From: Hyphomicrobiales bacterium
GTDB taxonomy: Bacteria > Pseudomonadota > Alphaproteobacteria > Rhizobiales > Rhizobiaceae
Reading direction: 5' to 3'
DNA length: 64,000 bases
Assembly (NCBI GenBank): GCA_900472605.1
Contig: UCJD01000009.1
Coordinates: 165,883-229,882 of the forward strand
The number at the start of each line of letters is the position of its first letter. Position 1 is the stretch's first letter. The translations under genes were made by a program, and so were the position numbers. Below are positions 1 through 7,945 of the stretch, in pieces. Below the pieces are notes generated by a model that saw only the letters and a program-made list of their open reading frames with translations, had not been told where the DNA came from and made no database searches.

Positions 1-145
1 ATGAAAACAGCCCGCGCTCGTGCAGATGCACCGTCATCGCAAACGCCTCAGCGGCCCACGGCTCCGGAAACACCGGCTCGCCATCTTGGGAGCGCGGCAG
101 TTGCGGTGATTGGGCAAGCGGCGAGCGCATGTCACACTGGGTCAA
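1..145 (-). CDS. nitrile hydratase activator/accessory protein (partial)
   Basis: This is the N-terminal 48 codons of a protein that continues off the left edge. Reading leftwards it gives MTQCD..., then EPVFPEPWAAEAFAMTVHL and HERGLF, the conserved start of nitrile hydratase accessory proteins (P14K type). These proteins help load cobalt into the alpha subunit. The TTG start at 145 is preferred because GGGAGAG lies 5 bases upstream, whereas the in-frame ATG at 130 has no ribosome site. In most operons this gene directly follows the beta subunit. Here a toxin-antitoxin pair intervenes, with 80 bases between the toxin stop and this start. Family identity rests on motif recall, and the C-terminal part is not visible. 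Confidence 0.75.
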   Translation of the reverse strand, partial: MTQCDMRSPLAQSPQLPRSQDGEPVFPEPWAAEAFAMTVHLHERGLFS

Positions 146-225
146 GATAGCTCTCCCAGGCATTGAATGAGGTCGATCATACTGATTTCCTTGGTACCAG
201 GACGAAAATTGCCGGGCCCTTTGTC

Positions 226-651
226 TTACGGCTTGGGATTTGGCACCAGGCGATCTCTGACAATCGCGACCACCTCGTCAAACGAGATTTTATCGTCCAT
301 CAGCTGCTCGACAGCCTTTGCAACAAATAGTTTTGCGGCTTCCGCTTGCTGGGGGTCACGATCATATAGGAGCGTGTAGCCATTCAATGCCAGGAAGTAG
401 CGTGCAGCGGCCCAAGCCGTCCGCTTATTGCCTTGCCCGAAACCGTGAGCTTTTCCCACGCCATAGATCATGTGCGCGGCAAGAACGGCAAAATCCGTCT
501 CCCCATATGCAAATTGGTTTCTGGCGCGATCAATTCCGGCTTCTATCGCCCCCATGTCACGAACAAGGTGAGGCTCCCCGGTCGCTCCGACAGCCCGCTT
601 GTTGAAATGAACGACATGGTCAGCCGCCACCCAAACGGGTTCCTCGCTCAC
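226..651 (-). CDS. doc: Doc-type toxin of the Fic/Doc family
   Basis: A 141-aa protein carrying the Fic/Doc signature HGFGQGNKRTAW near residue 70; the Doc consensus is HxFx(D/N)(A/G)NKR, here with Q at the variable position. Characterised Doc proteins phosphorylate elongation factor Tu and stop translation. The downstream helix QAEAAKLFVAKAVEQLMDD fits the family. The start is a GTG whose last three bases plus A form GTGA, overlapping the TGA stop of the upstream antitoxin gene by 4 bases, so the two are translationally coupled. The pair sits between the nitrile hydratase beta and activator genes on the same strand. The core motif is intact, so the toxin is probably active. Confidence 0.85.
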   Translation of the reverse strand: MSEEPVWVAADHVVHFNKRAVGATGEPHLVRDMGAIEAGIDRARNQFAYGETDFAVLAAHMIYGVGKAHGFGQGNKRTAWAAARYFLALNGYTLLYDRDPQQAEAAKLFVAKAVEQLMDDKISFDEVVAIVRDRLVPNPKP

Positions 652-899
652 TTGGCAAGATGCTCCATAATGACGGCATCTTCTTCGAGCAGATAATCCA
701 TGAATGCATCTGGATCGAGCGGAACGGGCTTAATCGCGGTCGCGGACTTGCCAACATCGCGCCCGCGCTTAGGCAAAGCATTGTTCTGACTCACGACCGC
801 GGAAGACGTCCCGGCTTTGGCATCTCTGCCTACCAGAACGTAAGACCCATCACGCGTGGATCGCGTCTGAGAACCCACTTTGACGCTTTTCTTGCTCAT
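648..899 (-). CDS. antitoxin partner of the Doc-type toxin
   Basis: An 83-aa protein starting MSKKSVKVG at the ATG at 899; the frame stays open further upstream, but that part shows no start with a better context. It is basic at the N terminus and acidic at the C terminus (DPDAFMDYLLEEDAVIMEHL). A DNA-binding front and an acidic toxin-binding tail are usual in antitoxins. I do not recognise a Phd, AbrB or ribbon-helix-helix signature with certainty. The antitoxin call rests on size, order (antitoxin first) and the 4-base overlap with the toxin gene. Confidence 0.6.
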   Translation of the reverse strand: MSKKSVKVGSQTRSTRDGSYVLVGRDAKAGTSSAVVSQNNALPKRGRDVGKSATAIKPVPLDPDAFMDYLLEEDAVIMEHLAK

Positions 900-1002
900 G
901 CTTGCAAATATAGCGACGGGCTGTCGCTTGTCAAAGATACGGAAATCACCGCAGCCCTTACAGGCTCCGGCATTTTTGCTGGAGCCGAGATTACTCGCGA
1001 AC

Positions 1003-1668
1003 TCAGCCGTCAACCGGAACCAGATACGATTCCCAGGCATCGATCGACACCGTCAGCGACGGATCAGCCCCCTCGCCCCAGATCTCGCCTCCATCGAACA
1101 CGACAGTGTAGACCCATTGCGGATTCTCACCCTTGCCATGGGCGTTATCGTCGGGAAACACGAAGGAGCCCTGCACCGCCTCGACAACGCCCACCTTGGC
1201 GCGCGCATAGCGCGGCAGCCGTGTATGCGTCGTCGGATTGAAGTTTCGCGTCTTAACCTTGTCGCCGACCGAAAACCGCGCCGGCTCGTCAAGCGGCCGA
1301 TCGCAGGGGCCACCCTTGGCGAGAACGCTGGCGACCATATCGGCCCTCAGCACCCGCTTCGGGGCTGCGCCGTCGAACTGTCTATGGCCGCTTGCAATCT
1401 CCTCGGCGCTGGTAAACCCGTGGCGCTCCAGAAGCACCTCCAGCGCCCGCGTCCAGATCTCGTAATAGCTGGCGGAGAGATAGCTGGCCGGCGGAATGCT
1501 TTCGCGGGCATGCCGGCTTTCGTCGATGTTCCAGGCGCCGAAGGCACCGCAGGAGAGCGTCAGCCCCAGCGCCCGCTTTTCCCACTCCGCGTGGAAATAG
1601 GGTGCGTCCTTGACCGGCGCGACGGCGCCGAAGCCCATCTGGCCGCCGAGATCGTGCGGCCCGTTCAT
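1003..1668 (-). CDS. nthB: nitrile hydratase beta subunit
   Basis: A 221-aa protein beginning [14 protein letters not shown], the hallmark start of nitrile hydratase beta subunits. It continues with the helical N-terminal region and a C-terminal SH3-like barrel containing [11 protein letters not shown] and [15 protein letters not shown]. With the alpha subunit it hydrates nitriles to amides in the cytoplasm and contributes arginines to the active site. Length is normal for the family. Its ATG overlaps the alpha-subunit stop by 4 bases (ATGA), so the subunits are made in a coupled way. About 100 bases separate its stop from the inserted toxin-antitoxin pair. Confidence 0.93.
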   Translation of the reverse strand: MNGPHDLGGQMGFGAVAPVKDAPYFHAEWEKRALGLTLSCGAFGAWNIDESRHARESIPPASYLSASYYEIWTRALEVLLERHGFTSAEEIASGHRQFDGAAPKRVLRADMVASVLAKGGPCDRPLDEPARFSVGDKVKTRNFNPTTHTRLPRYARAKVGVVEAVQGSFVFPDDNAHGKGENPQWVYTVVFDGGEIWGEGADPSLTVSIDAWESYLVPVDG

Positions 1669-2324
1669 GCCACCGCTCCCGGCGCGGCAGCGAGGCCGGC
1701 GCCGATCATCGCATCGCGGCTGACGAGATCGGCAAGCTGCTCCTCGGTAAAGCCCTCTGTGCCCTCGGGCCGCAGCGGGATGACGAGATAGCGCAGTTCC
1801 GCCGTCGAATCCCAGACGCGGATATTCTGTCCTTCAGGCAGGCTCACGCCAAACTCGGCGAGCACCCCGCGCGGATCGATCACCGCCCGCGAGCGATAGG
1901 CCGGCGCCTTGTACCAGACGGGCGGCAGCCCCAGCACAGACCATGGATAGCAGGAGCAGAGCGTGCAGACGACGAGATTGTGCGTCACGTCGGTGTTGAA
2001 CACCGCGCGCATGTGCTCGCCCTGCCGTCCGGTGTAGCCGAGGCTTGATATCGCAGCCGTCGCATCGCGCTTCAGCCAATCGGCGAAATCGGGATCGCTC
2101 CACGCCTTGGCGACCACCCGCGCGCCGTTCCTGGGCCCGACCTTGGTCTGGTAGGTATCGACGATGGCGTCGATCGCCGCGGGATCGATCAACCCCTTCT
2201 CCGTCAGCACGGTCTCCAGCGCCTTCACGCGAGCCTGCATGTCGGAATAGTGGTTGTCGTGATGGTGATCATGGCCATGCCCTTGATCATGGTCGTCGTG
2301 GTGATGATCGTGGTCGTCGTGCAA
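1665..2324 (-). CDS. nthA: nitrile hydratase alpha subunit, cobalt type
   Basis: A 219-aa catalytic subunit with the metal-binding motif [10 protein letters not shown] in the middle. Threonine between the first two cysteines is typical of cobalt enzymes; iron enzymes have serine. The downstream [19 protein letters not shown] also fits the family. I place the start at TTG 2324 because GGAGG lies 8 bases upstream; an in-frame TTG at 2342 lacks a site. The first 25 residues are almost entirely His and Asp, an extension that could bind metal ions, possibly cobalt for the active site (inference). The gene lies 79 bases downstream of the lysE-like gene and may share its transcript. Confidence 0.93.
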   Translation of the reverse strand: MHDDHDHHHDDHDQGHGHDHHHDNHYSDMQARVKALETVLTEKGLIDPAAIDAIVDTYQTKVGPRNGARVVAKAWSDPDFADWLKRDATAAISSLGYTGRQGEHMRAVFNTDVTHNLVVCTLCSCYPWSVLGLPPVWYKAPAYRSRAVIDPRGVLAEFGVSLPEGQNIRVWDSTAELRYLVIPLRPEGTEGFTEEQLADLVSRDAMIGAGLAAAPGAVA

Positions 2325-2403
2325 GAGACTATCCTCCGCCAATGTCGTCGCATCTTTTAGGCGGTCACGAACGCCTCGCCAAGCCCCGACGCGCGCCGAG
2401 AAC

Positions 2404-2997
2404 TTATTTCAGCATCGGCCACAGGCTGAGCACCAGAAGCACTGCCATGGTGATATTGAACCACTTCAGCCGCACCGGATCAGACAGCCAGTCGCGCAAC
2501 GCCGAGCCGAAGCCAGCCCATGTCGAAACGCTCGGCACATTGACCATGGCAAAGGCCAGCCCGACGATCAGCACGCTGGCGAAGTAGATATCCTCGATCG
2601 TATAGGTCGCCATGGCGGTCACCGCCATCACCCATGCTTTCGGGTTGACCCACTGGAACGCGGCCGCCGACAGGAACGACATCGGCTTCGCCGCGCCTTG
2701 CGCGTCGCTGAGCGACCGCGACGTTGCGATCTTCCAGGCAATCCACACCAGATAAGCCCCGCCCGCGAATTTCAGCACGGTGTAGGCAACCGGCACCATA
2801 TGCAGCACCGCGCCTAGGCCGAACCCTACGCCGATCAGCAGCGAGAAGAACCCGGCGCCGATGCCGATCATATGCGGGATCGTCCGGCGAAAGCCGAAGT
2901 TCACGCCCGAGGTGAACAGCATCATGTTGTTCGGTCCCGGAGTGATAGACGTGGTGAAGGCAAAGAGAAGGAGTGCCAGAAACGTATCCAGCGGCAT
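2404..2997 (-). CDS. LysE/RhtB-family amino-acid exporter
   Basis: A 197-aa inner-membrane protein with about six hydrophobic segments. The family signature [16 protein letters not shown] lies at residues 16-31, in the first membrane helix. Members export amino acids or related small metabolites using the proton gradient. Length and layout match RhtB-type exporters. A perfect 27-bp palindrome sits 43 bases upstream of the start, probably the operator of its promoter. Nitrile hydratase genes follow in the same direction after 79 bases, so they may be cotranscribed. The exported compound cannot be read from sequence. Confidence 0.88.
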   Translation of the reverse strand: MPLDTFLALLLFAFTTSITPGPNNMMLFTSGVNFGFRRTIPHMIGIGAGFFSLLIGVGFGLGAVLHMVPVAYTVLKFAGGAYLVWIAWKIATSRSLSDAQGAAKPMSFLSAAAFQWVNPKAWVMAVTAMATYTIEDIYFASVLIVGLAFAMVNVPSVSTWAGFGSALRDWLSDPVRLKWFNITMAVLLVLSLWPMLK

Positions 2998-3040
2998 GGG
3001 TGACCTCCGTGGCCCGCGATCATAGCCACAGGCCTTGTTA

Positions 3041-3067
3041 ATTTAGGTCAGTATAACTGACCTAAAT
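3041..3067. promoter_or_regulatory. 27-bp perfect palindrome, probable operator of the LysE-type gene
   Basis: Arms ATTTAGGTCAGT (3041-3052) and ACTGACCTAAAT (3056-3067) are perfectly complementary around a 3-base ATA spacer. The element lies 43 bases upstream of the exporter start and downstream of mazF, so it can only serve the exporter/nitrile hydratase side. No T-tract follows, which argues against a terminator. The size and symmetry fit a dimeric repressor such as a TetR or MarR protein (inference); no such gene is adjacent. Confidence 0.65.
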
Positions 3068-3106
3068 CGGAGTTTCCACCTGCGTATTGTGATGGTGACA
3101 GGTTTG

Positions 3107-3466
3107 TCAGCCGGAAGCGCCGGGAACTTCAAGGTCGAGCAACCTGCCGACGTAGCTTCTGACGAGCGTGACAAAATCTGCGGGTGTCGCCTCGATGAAA
3201 CGCAGGAGCCGCGCGTCTTTGTCGATCGATCGGATCTGGTCCGCCAACACCATCCCTTGTGTCTTCAACCCATCAGGCAAGGCGATCTTGGTCATCCATG
3301 GCTGCATGTTGCTCGTGATCGGACAGACGATAACCCGCCGCGATCGAAGGTTCATCGTATCCACCGACAGGATAATAACAGGTCGAATTCCAGCCTGCTC
3401 GCTACCGAGGATCGGATCGAGATTGGCCAGATATAGAGCGCCGGCAAAAGGCGGTGTATCATTCAT
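3107..3466 (-). CDS. mazF: MazF/PemK-family toxin (mRNA endoribonuclease)
   Basis: A 119-aa protein with the PemK/MazF fold pattern: ALYLANLDPILGSEQAGIRPVIIL near the start, then RRVIVCPITSN, and a C-terminal helix. The conserved Arg in GIRPV and Ser/Thr in PITSN correspond to catalytic residues of MazF, which cleaves single-stranded mRNA at short motifs. I start it at the ATG at 3466, giving the usual MazF length; the longer open frame upstream is the antitoxin gene read in another frame. It overlaps the antitoxin gene by 8 bases. Confidence 0.9.
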   Translation of the reverse strand: MNDTPPFAGALYLANLDPILGSEQAGIRPVIILSVDTMNLRSRRVIVCPITSNMQPWMTKIALPDGLKTQGMVLADQIRSIDKDARLLRFIEATPADFVTLVRSYVGRLLDLEVPGASG

Positions 3467-3728
3467 CGTCGTAGAAGCGCTCGGAACCGACGTCACGACC
3501 CCAGTCCACGGTTTCCGGCTCGTTTTCCCACCCCAGCCTGTCCATCTCTGCCACCATCTCCGCAAGGGAAGGCGCCAGTTGCTGCTTCGGCTTTTCCAGC
3601 GTCGCCTTGCCGTCGCGAACGTCGAGGTTGACGACATCGCCTTCGTGCAGATGCAGTTCCTCAGCCACAGCCTTCGGCAGGCGGATCGCGATGCTGTTAC
3701 CCCACTTGGAAATCGTCACCTTGGTCAT
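3459..3728 (-). CDS. mazE: MazE-family AbrB-type antitoxin
   Basis: An 89-aa antitoxin. Residues 1-45 form the AbrB/MazE DNA-binding swapped-hairpin domain ([20 protein letters not shown], then [12 protein letters not shown]). The C-terminal half is acidic and tryptophan-bearing and should bind MazF. The start at 3728 has AAGGG six bases upstream. It comes first in the operon, as expected, and overlaps mazF by 8 bases. A short inverted repeat immediately upstream could be its own operator. Confidence 0.9.
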   Translation of the reverse strand: MTKVTISKWGNSIAIRLPKAVAEELHLHEGDVVNLDVRDGKATLEKPKQQLAPSLAEMVAEMDRLGWENEPETVDWGRDVGSERFYDDE

Positions 3729-3738
3729 ATCTAGCCCT

Positions 3739-3757
3739 TGATATCCAATGTATATCA
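3739..3757. promoter_or_regulatory. inverted repeat in the mazE / aldo-keto reductase divergent region
   Basis: TGATAT and ATATCA arms flank a 7-base spacer in the 65-bp gap between mazE and the divergent reductase gene. It overlaps AT-rich sequence suitable as the mazE -10 region. MazE-type proteins commonly repress their own promoters through such repeats, so an autoregulatory operator is a reasonable inference. Confidence 0.4.
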
Positions 3758-3793
3758 CCTGCTGGAGACAGCGACAACACGACGAGGCCCGCC

Positions 3794-4642
3794 ATGCAAG
3801 ACGATCCGATCCCAACGCTGGCCATGCCCGATGGCAACGAAGTGCCTGTGCTCGGCCAAGGCACCTGGAACATGGGCGAGAAAGCCTCGGAGGCGAAGCG
3901 CGAGATCGAGAGCCTGCACACGGGCCTTGACCTTGGCATGACGCTGATCGACACCGCCGAGATGTATGCCGAAGGCGGCGCCGAGAAGATTGTCGGTGAG
4001 GCGATCCGCGGCCGCCGCGACGAGGTTTATCTCGTCAGCAAGGTCTATCCCTGGAATGCCAGCCGCAAGGGCACGATCGAGGCCTGCGAAAACAGCCTCT
4101 CGCGCATGGGCACCGACCGCATCGATCTCTACCTCCTGCACTGGCGCGGCAATCATCCGCTGGCCGAAACCGTCGAGGCCTTCGAGACGCTGAAGGCTCA
4201 AGGCAAGATCGGCCAATGGGGCGTCTCCAACTTCGATACTGACGACATGGAGGAACTGCTCGGCGTTCCCGCAGGCAAAAATGTTGCGGCAAACCAGGTG
4301 CTTTATAATCTCGGTCGGCGCGGCATCGAGTTCGATCTCCTGCCCTGGTGCCAGGAGCACAACATTCCGGTCATGGCCTACTCGCCGATCGAGCAAGGCC
4401 GCATCATCAACCACCCCGAGATCATTCGCATCGCCAAGGCCAACCAGGCGACCCCGGCGCAGCTGGCACTGGCTTTCCTTCTGGAGCGCGACCGCGTCAT
4501 CGCCATTCCAAAGACCTCGAATGCCGCCCGGGTTGCAGAAAATCGCGATGCCGTCTCGCTCGACATCAGCGACGAAGACCTGGCAGCCCTCGACGCCGCC
4601 TTCCCGCCACCATCAAGAAAAAAGCCGCTGGAGATGCTCTGA
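3794..4642 (+). CDS. aldo/keto reductase
   Basis: A 282-aa single-domain TIM-barrel reductase using NADPH. The catalytic tetrad is visible: Asp and Tyr in LIDTAEMYA, Lys in LVSKVYP and His in YLLHWRG. WGVSNFD and the C-terminal cofactor loop [10 protein letters not shown] also match the family. Members reduce aldehydes and ketones; the substrate is not predictable. It is transcribed away from mazEF. Its last 20 bases form one arm of a stem-loop that also looks like the terminator of the convergent ilvH gene. Confidence 0.9.
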   Translation: MQDDPIPTLAMPDGNEVPVLGQGTWNMGEKASEAKREIESLHTGLDLGMTLIDTAEMYAEGGAEKIVGEAIRGRRDEVYLVSKVYPWNASRKGTIEACENSLSRMGTDRIDLYLLHWRGNHPLAETVEAFETLKAQGKIGQWGVSNFDTDDMEELLGVPAGKNVAANQVLYNLGRRGIEFDLLPWCQEHNIPVMAYSPIEQGRIINHPEIIRIAKANQATPAQLALAFLLERDRVIAIPKTSNAARVAENRDAVSLDISDEDLAALDAAFPPPSRKKPLEML

Positions 4643-4655
4643 CCTCCAGCGGCTT
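4618..4655 (-). terminator. ilvH terminator overlapping the reductase 3' end
   Basis: AAGCCGCTGGAG (4622-4633) and CTCCAGCGGCTT (4644-4655) form a perfect 12-bp stem with a 10-base loop. On the minus strand the stem is followed by six T residues (A-run 4618-4623), a standard intrinsic terminator for ilvH, whose stop lies 23 bases away. The left arm is inside the reductase coding end, so the element is shared by convergent genes. Confidence 0.8.
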
Positions 4656-4678
4656 CGAATATCGGCTTCGTAACAGGC

Positions 4679-5251
4679 TCACATGCCCTGCGGACCACGG
4701 TTCATTGCAGCGATCCCGGTGCGGCAGACCTCGATCAGGCCGAGCGGCTTCACGATCGCCACGAACTGGTCAATCTTCGAAGACTTGCCTGTCAGCTCGA
4801 GAATGAAATGCTCCACGGTCGCATCGACCACCTTGGCATGGAAGGCATCGGCCAGCCGCAACGTCTCGGCACGGGTCTCGCCATCGCCGGCAACCTTGAT
4901 CAGCGCCACTTCGCGCTCGATCGGCCGCTCCTGGCCCAGCTCGCGGGCGCGCACCGTCAGGTCGACAACGCGATGCACGGGAATGATGCGCTCGAGCTGC
5001 GCCTTGATCTGCTCCAGCACCTGCGGCGTGCCACGCGTCACGATAGTGATGCGCGACAGATGCGCCAGATGCTCGGTCTCCGACACCGTCAGGCTTTCGA
5101 TGTTGTAACCACGGCCGGAAAACAGGCCGATGACGCGGGCAAGAACGCCCGGCTCGTTATCGACGAGAACCGAAAGCGTATGGTTCTCGATGGCAGCCGT
5201 TTCCGGCGAAATGAAGTAGGCGGAGCCCGTCGGCTGTAGGTGTGCGTTCAT
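4679..5251 (-). CDS. ilvH: acetolactate synthase small (regulatory) subunit
   Basis: A 190-aa regulatory subunit. Residues about 24-95 form an ACT domain (NHTLSVLVDNEPGVLARVIG and FSGRGYNIESLTV) that binds valine for feedback inhibition; the C-terminal half is a second ACT-like domain. It activates the catalytic subunit encoded upstream in the same direction, in the first common step of valine, leucine and isoleucine synthesis. Unusually, a vapBC pair lies between ilvI and ilvH; ilvH starts 26 bases after the vapC stop. Expression is probably from the attenuated ilvI promoter. Confidence 0.96.
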   Translation of the reverse strand: MNAHLQPTGSAYFISPETAAIENHTLSVLVDNEPGVLARVIGLFSGRGYNIESLTVSETEHLAHLSRITIVTRGTPQVLEQIKAQLERIIPVHRVVDLTVRARELGQERPIEREVALIKVAGDGETRAETLRLADAFHAKVVDATVEHFILELTGKSSKIDQFVAIVKPLGLIEVCRTGIAAMNRGPQGM

Positions 5252-5277
5252 GTCTTGGTCCGTTTCCTCAGATTATG

Positions 5278-5679
5278 TCAGGACGCCAGCTCGACGCTGA
5301 CGGAGTTTATGTGTTTTTGAGCAAGCTTGACGAGACCCTTGTCGAAGGTGAGAAAGGTCTTGCCGGCAGCGGTAAGGCTGACGTGCAGGGCGTCGGCGAA
5401 GTCCATGCCGGCTGCATGAGCGCGAACGGCAACCGCCACGGACGTGTGCTGCTCAAATTCGAAAGCGCCGATCTCGAGAGCCGCGGAAAGAAGCTGATTG
5501 ATTGTCTGACGCGAGATTTTCATGATCCCGCGCATCACCCATTCACCTTCAAGCAAAACGGTCGGCGTCACCACAAGGGTGGCGGATGACAGCAAAGCTT
5601 CCGCGATGCGGCCGTGCTCTGATGCTTCTTTCACCAGTGCACGCACAAAGACGTTGGTATCAACGACTATTCTTCTCAT
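5278..5679 (-). CDS. vapC: PIN-domain toxin (VapC-like ribonuclease)
   Basis: A 133-aa PIN-domain protein. Acidic metal-binding residues appear in order: Asp7 in IVVDTNVFVRAL, Glu in LLEGEWV, Asp in DFADALH and Asp in LTFDKGL. VapC toxins are magnesium-dependent RNases acting on tRNA or rRNA. It overlaps the upstream antitoxin gene by 20 bases. The four-acid layout is intact, so activity is likely. Confidence 0.88.
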   Translation of the reverse strand: MRRIVVDTNVFVRALVKEASEHGRIAEALLSSATLVVTPTVLLEGEWVMRGIMKISRQTINQLLSAALEIGAFEFEQHTSVAVAVRAHAAGMDFADALHVSLTAAGKTFLTFDKGLVKLAQKHINSVSVELAS

Positions 5680-5950
5680 CCCAGCGCCGCTTGGCCTCCT
5701 CCAGAACCGCTTGCTCGATCATCTCGTCTGTGATCGGCGGCCCCTCGTATTTTGGCCGCATCGCCAGAAACTCCTCAATCGTAAGTTTCTTCTTAGCAGG
5801 TACTTCCTGCTCCGCCTCTACCGGCTGCAACACGACCCCGCGCCGGCCATCGACGATATCGAGCTCGGCGCCCGGCTTCCAGCCATGCGCATCACGGACT
5901 GCCTGCGGCAGTGGTACGCTCCCGTTCTCCGATATTCTCACTCTGGCCAT
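5660..5950 (-). CDS. vapB: VapB-like AbrB/SpoVT antitoxin
   Basis: A 96-aa antitoxin. The N-terminal 45 residues are an AbrB-type DNA-binding domain (RISENGSVPLPQAVRDAHGW, then PGAELDIVDG). The C-terminal half, with KKKLTIEEFLAMRPKYEGPP and an acidic helix, should embrace the PIN toxin. GAGGAG precedes the start. It begins 56 bases after the ilvI stop on the same strand, so it may be read through from the ilv promoter as well as from its own. Confidence 0.85.
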   Translation of the reverse strand: MARVRISENGSVPLPQAVRDAHGWKPGAELDIVDGRRGVVLQPVEAEQEVPAKKKLTIEEFLAMRPKYEGPPITDEMIEQAVLEEAKRRWDEKNSR

Positions 5951-6006
5951 GGCACCTGCTCCTCAAGGAAGGGACGCGCTCAATCTAGCGCGTCCCCTCG
6001 CTTCGA

Positions 6007-7800
6007 TCAAACGAGCGCGCGGCCCTTGGCGTCGATCGCGTTGGCGACAGCCTCGTCAGTCGCTTCATCCGGCAGCAACATCTCGTTATGCGCCTTGCCC
6101 GACGGGATCATCGGGAAGCAGTTGGCGAGATTGGCGACGCGGCAATCGAAGATCACAGGCTTCTTGACGTCGATCATCTCCTGGATGGTCGCGTCGAGAT
6201 CGCCGGGCTTTTCGCAGCGCAGGCCGACGGCGCCATAGGCTTCCGCCAGCTTGACGAAATCAGGCATCGCCTCGGTGTAGGAGTTCGACAGGCGGTTGCC
6301 GTGCAAGAGCTGCTGCCACTGGCGCACCATGCCCATGTACTGGTTGTTCATGATGAAGATCTTGATCGGCGCTTCATACTGGATCGCTGCCGACATTTCC
6401 TGGATGCACATCTGGATCGAGGCATCGCCGGCGATGTCGATGACGAGGCTCTCCGGATGCGCGATCTGCACGCCGAGGGCTGCCGGCAGGCCGTAGCCCA
6501 TCGTTCCCAGGCCACCCGAGGTCATCCAGCGGTTCGGCTTCTCGAAGCCGTAGAACTGCGCCGCCCACATCTGGTGCTGGCCGACTTCGGTGGTGATGAA
6601 GGTGTCGCGATCCTTGGTCAGCGCATAGAGACGCTCCAGCGCGTACTGCGGCATGATCACGTCGTTGTTCTGCGTGTAGGCAAACGAGTTGCGGGCGCGC
6701 CAACGGGTGATATCCGACCACCAATCCGCGATCTGGCTCTTCTCCGGCTTCTTCGGCAGGGCACGCCACAGGTGGACCATGTCTTCCAGGATGCTGCCGA
6801 CGTCGCCGCGGATAGGAACGTCGACACGAACATTCTTGTTGATTGACGACGGATCGATGTCGATGTGGATCTTCTTCGAGTTCGGCGAAAACGCGTTGAG
6901 GCGGCCGGTGATACGGTCGTCGAAGCGGGCGCCGATGCAGACCATGACGTCGCAATCATGCATCGCCATGTTCGCCTCGTAGGAGCCGTGCATGCCGAGC
7001 ATCTTCAGCCAGTTCTTGCCGGATGCCGGATAGGCGCCGAGACCCATCAGCGTCGACGTGATCGGGAAATCGGTGAGCTCGACCAGCTCGCGCAGCAGCT
7101 TGGACGCCTCGGGCCCGGAGTTGATGACGCCGCCACCGGAATAGATGATCGGACGACGCGCCTTCGACATCAGCTCGATCGCAGCATGGATCTGGTTCAG
7201 GTCACCCTGAACCGTCGGCTGGTAGCTCTTCTGGATCGCATGCGCTGCCGGCGGCGTGTAGGTGCCGGTGGCGAACTGAACGTCCTTCGGAATATCGACC
7301 AGAACGGGACCCGGACGGCCCGACTGCGCGATGCGGAAGGCCTCGTGGATGATCGCCGCCAGATCGTTGACGTCCTTGACCAGCCAGTTGTGCTTGGTGC
7401 AGGGGCGCGTGATGCCGACGGTATCGGCTTCCTGGAAGGCGTCGGAGCCGATCAGCGAGGTCGGAACCTGGCCGGAGAGGCAGACGAGCGGGATCGAATC
7501 CATCAGCGCGTCCTGCAGCGGCGTCACCGCGTTGGTGGCGCCCGGACCCGATGTGACGAGAATGACGCCGACCTTGCCGGTGGAGCGGGCATAGCCTTCG
7601 GCCGCGTGGCCGGCGCCCTGCTCGTGGCGAACGAGGATGTGCTTGATGTCGTCCTGCTGGAAGATCTCGTCATAGATCGGAAGCACGGCGCCGCCGGGAT
7701 AGCCGAACAGGTGTTCGACACCGTTGTCCTTGAGCGCGCGGATTACGATTTCCGCGCCCGTCATCCTGTTATCGTCCGTCTGCTTGTCCGTGCCCGTCAT
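6007..7800 (-). CDS. ilvI: acetolactate synthase large (catalytic) subunit
   Basis: A 597-aa thiamine-diphosphate enzyme that condenses pyruvate with pyruvate or 2-oxobutyrate. Catalytic Glu60 is seen in RHEQGAGHAAEGYAR. The central FAD/Rossmann domain is present, and the C-terminal thiamine-diphosphate motif runs from GDASIQMCIQEM to IMNNQYMGM. Length is normal. About 190 bases upstream are a promoter, an Ile/Leu/Val-rich leader peptide and a terminator, so transcription is set by branched-chain aminoacyl-tRNA supply. ilvH follows after the vapBC insertion. Confidence 0.97.
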   Translation of the reverse strand: MTGTDKQTDDNRMTGAEIVIRALKDNGVEHLFGYPGGAVLPIYDEIFQQDDIKHILVRHEQGAGHAAEGYARSTGKVGVILVTSGPGATNAVTPLQDALMDSIPLVCLSGQVPTSLIGSDAFQEADTVGITRPCTKHNWLVKDVNDLAAIIHEAFRIAQSGRPGPVLVDIPKDVQFATGTYTPPAAHAIQKSYQPTVQGDLNQIHAAIELMSKARRPIIYSGGGVINSGPEASKLLRELVELTDFPITSTLMGLGAYPASGKNWLKMLGMHGSYEANMAMHDCDVMVCIGARFDDRITGRLNAFSPNSKKIHIDIDPSSINKNVRVDVPIRGDVGSILEDMVHLWRALPKKPEKSQIADWWSDITRWRARNSFAYTQNNDVIMPQYALERLYALTKDRDTFITTEVGQHQMWAAQFYGFEKPNRWMTSGGLGTMGYGLPAALGVQIAHPESLVIDIAGDASIQMCIQEMSAAIQYEAPIKIFIMNNQYMGMVRQWQQLLHGNRLSNSYTEAMPDFVKLAEAYGAVGLRCEKPGDLDATIQEMIDVKKPVIFDCRVANLANCFPMIPSGKAHNEMLLPDEATDEAVANAIDAKGRALV

Positions 7801-7863
7801 GTTTTTGTTCCATTTTGACTGCTGGGATTTGAAGGTCTTGGCGGCGAGCCTGAATTTCAGGCA

Positions 7864-7888
7864 TAAAAAAAGGCCCCTTGGGGAGCCT
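7864..7888 (-). terminator. ilvI attenuator terminator
   Basis: On the minus strand AGGCTCC-CCAA-GGGGCCT forms a 7-bp stem (one G-U pair) with a 4-base loop, followed by seven T residues (A-run 7865-7871). It stands between the leader peptide and ilvI, exactly where an attenuator terminator should be. Confidence 0.88.
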
Positions 7889-7895
7889 GTTGTCT

Positions 7896-7945
7896 AGCGC
7901 ATGGGTGGCTATCGCCGGATGGTTACACCATCCTGCCCATGCGCT
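7896..7945 (-). other. nested stem-loop in the ilvI leader RNA
   Basis: Outer arms AGCGCATGGG (7896-7905) and CCCATGCGCT (7936-7945) are perfectly complementary over 10 bp. An inner hairpin GGATGGT/ACCATCC (7917-7923, 7927-7933) has a 3-base loop. The 5' half of the RNA structure overlaps the end of the leader peptide reading frame, so ribosome position can open or close it. This is the expected pause/protector structure of a translation-coupled attenuator. Confidence 0.75.

Noticed and set aside
880..1791. 303-aa open frame on the plus strand
   Set aside because: It lies antisense to the nitrile hydratase genes, which have clear family motifs; the frame results from high GC at third codon positions.
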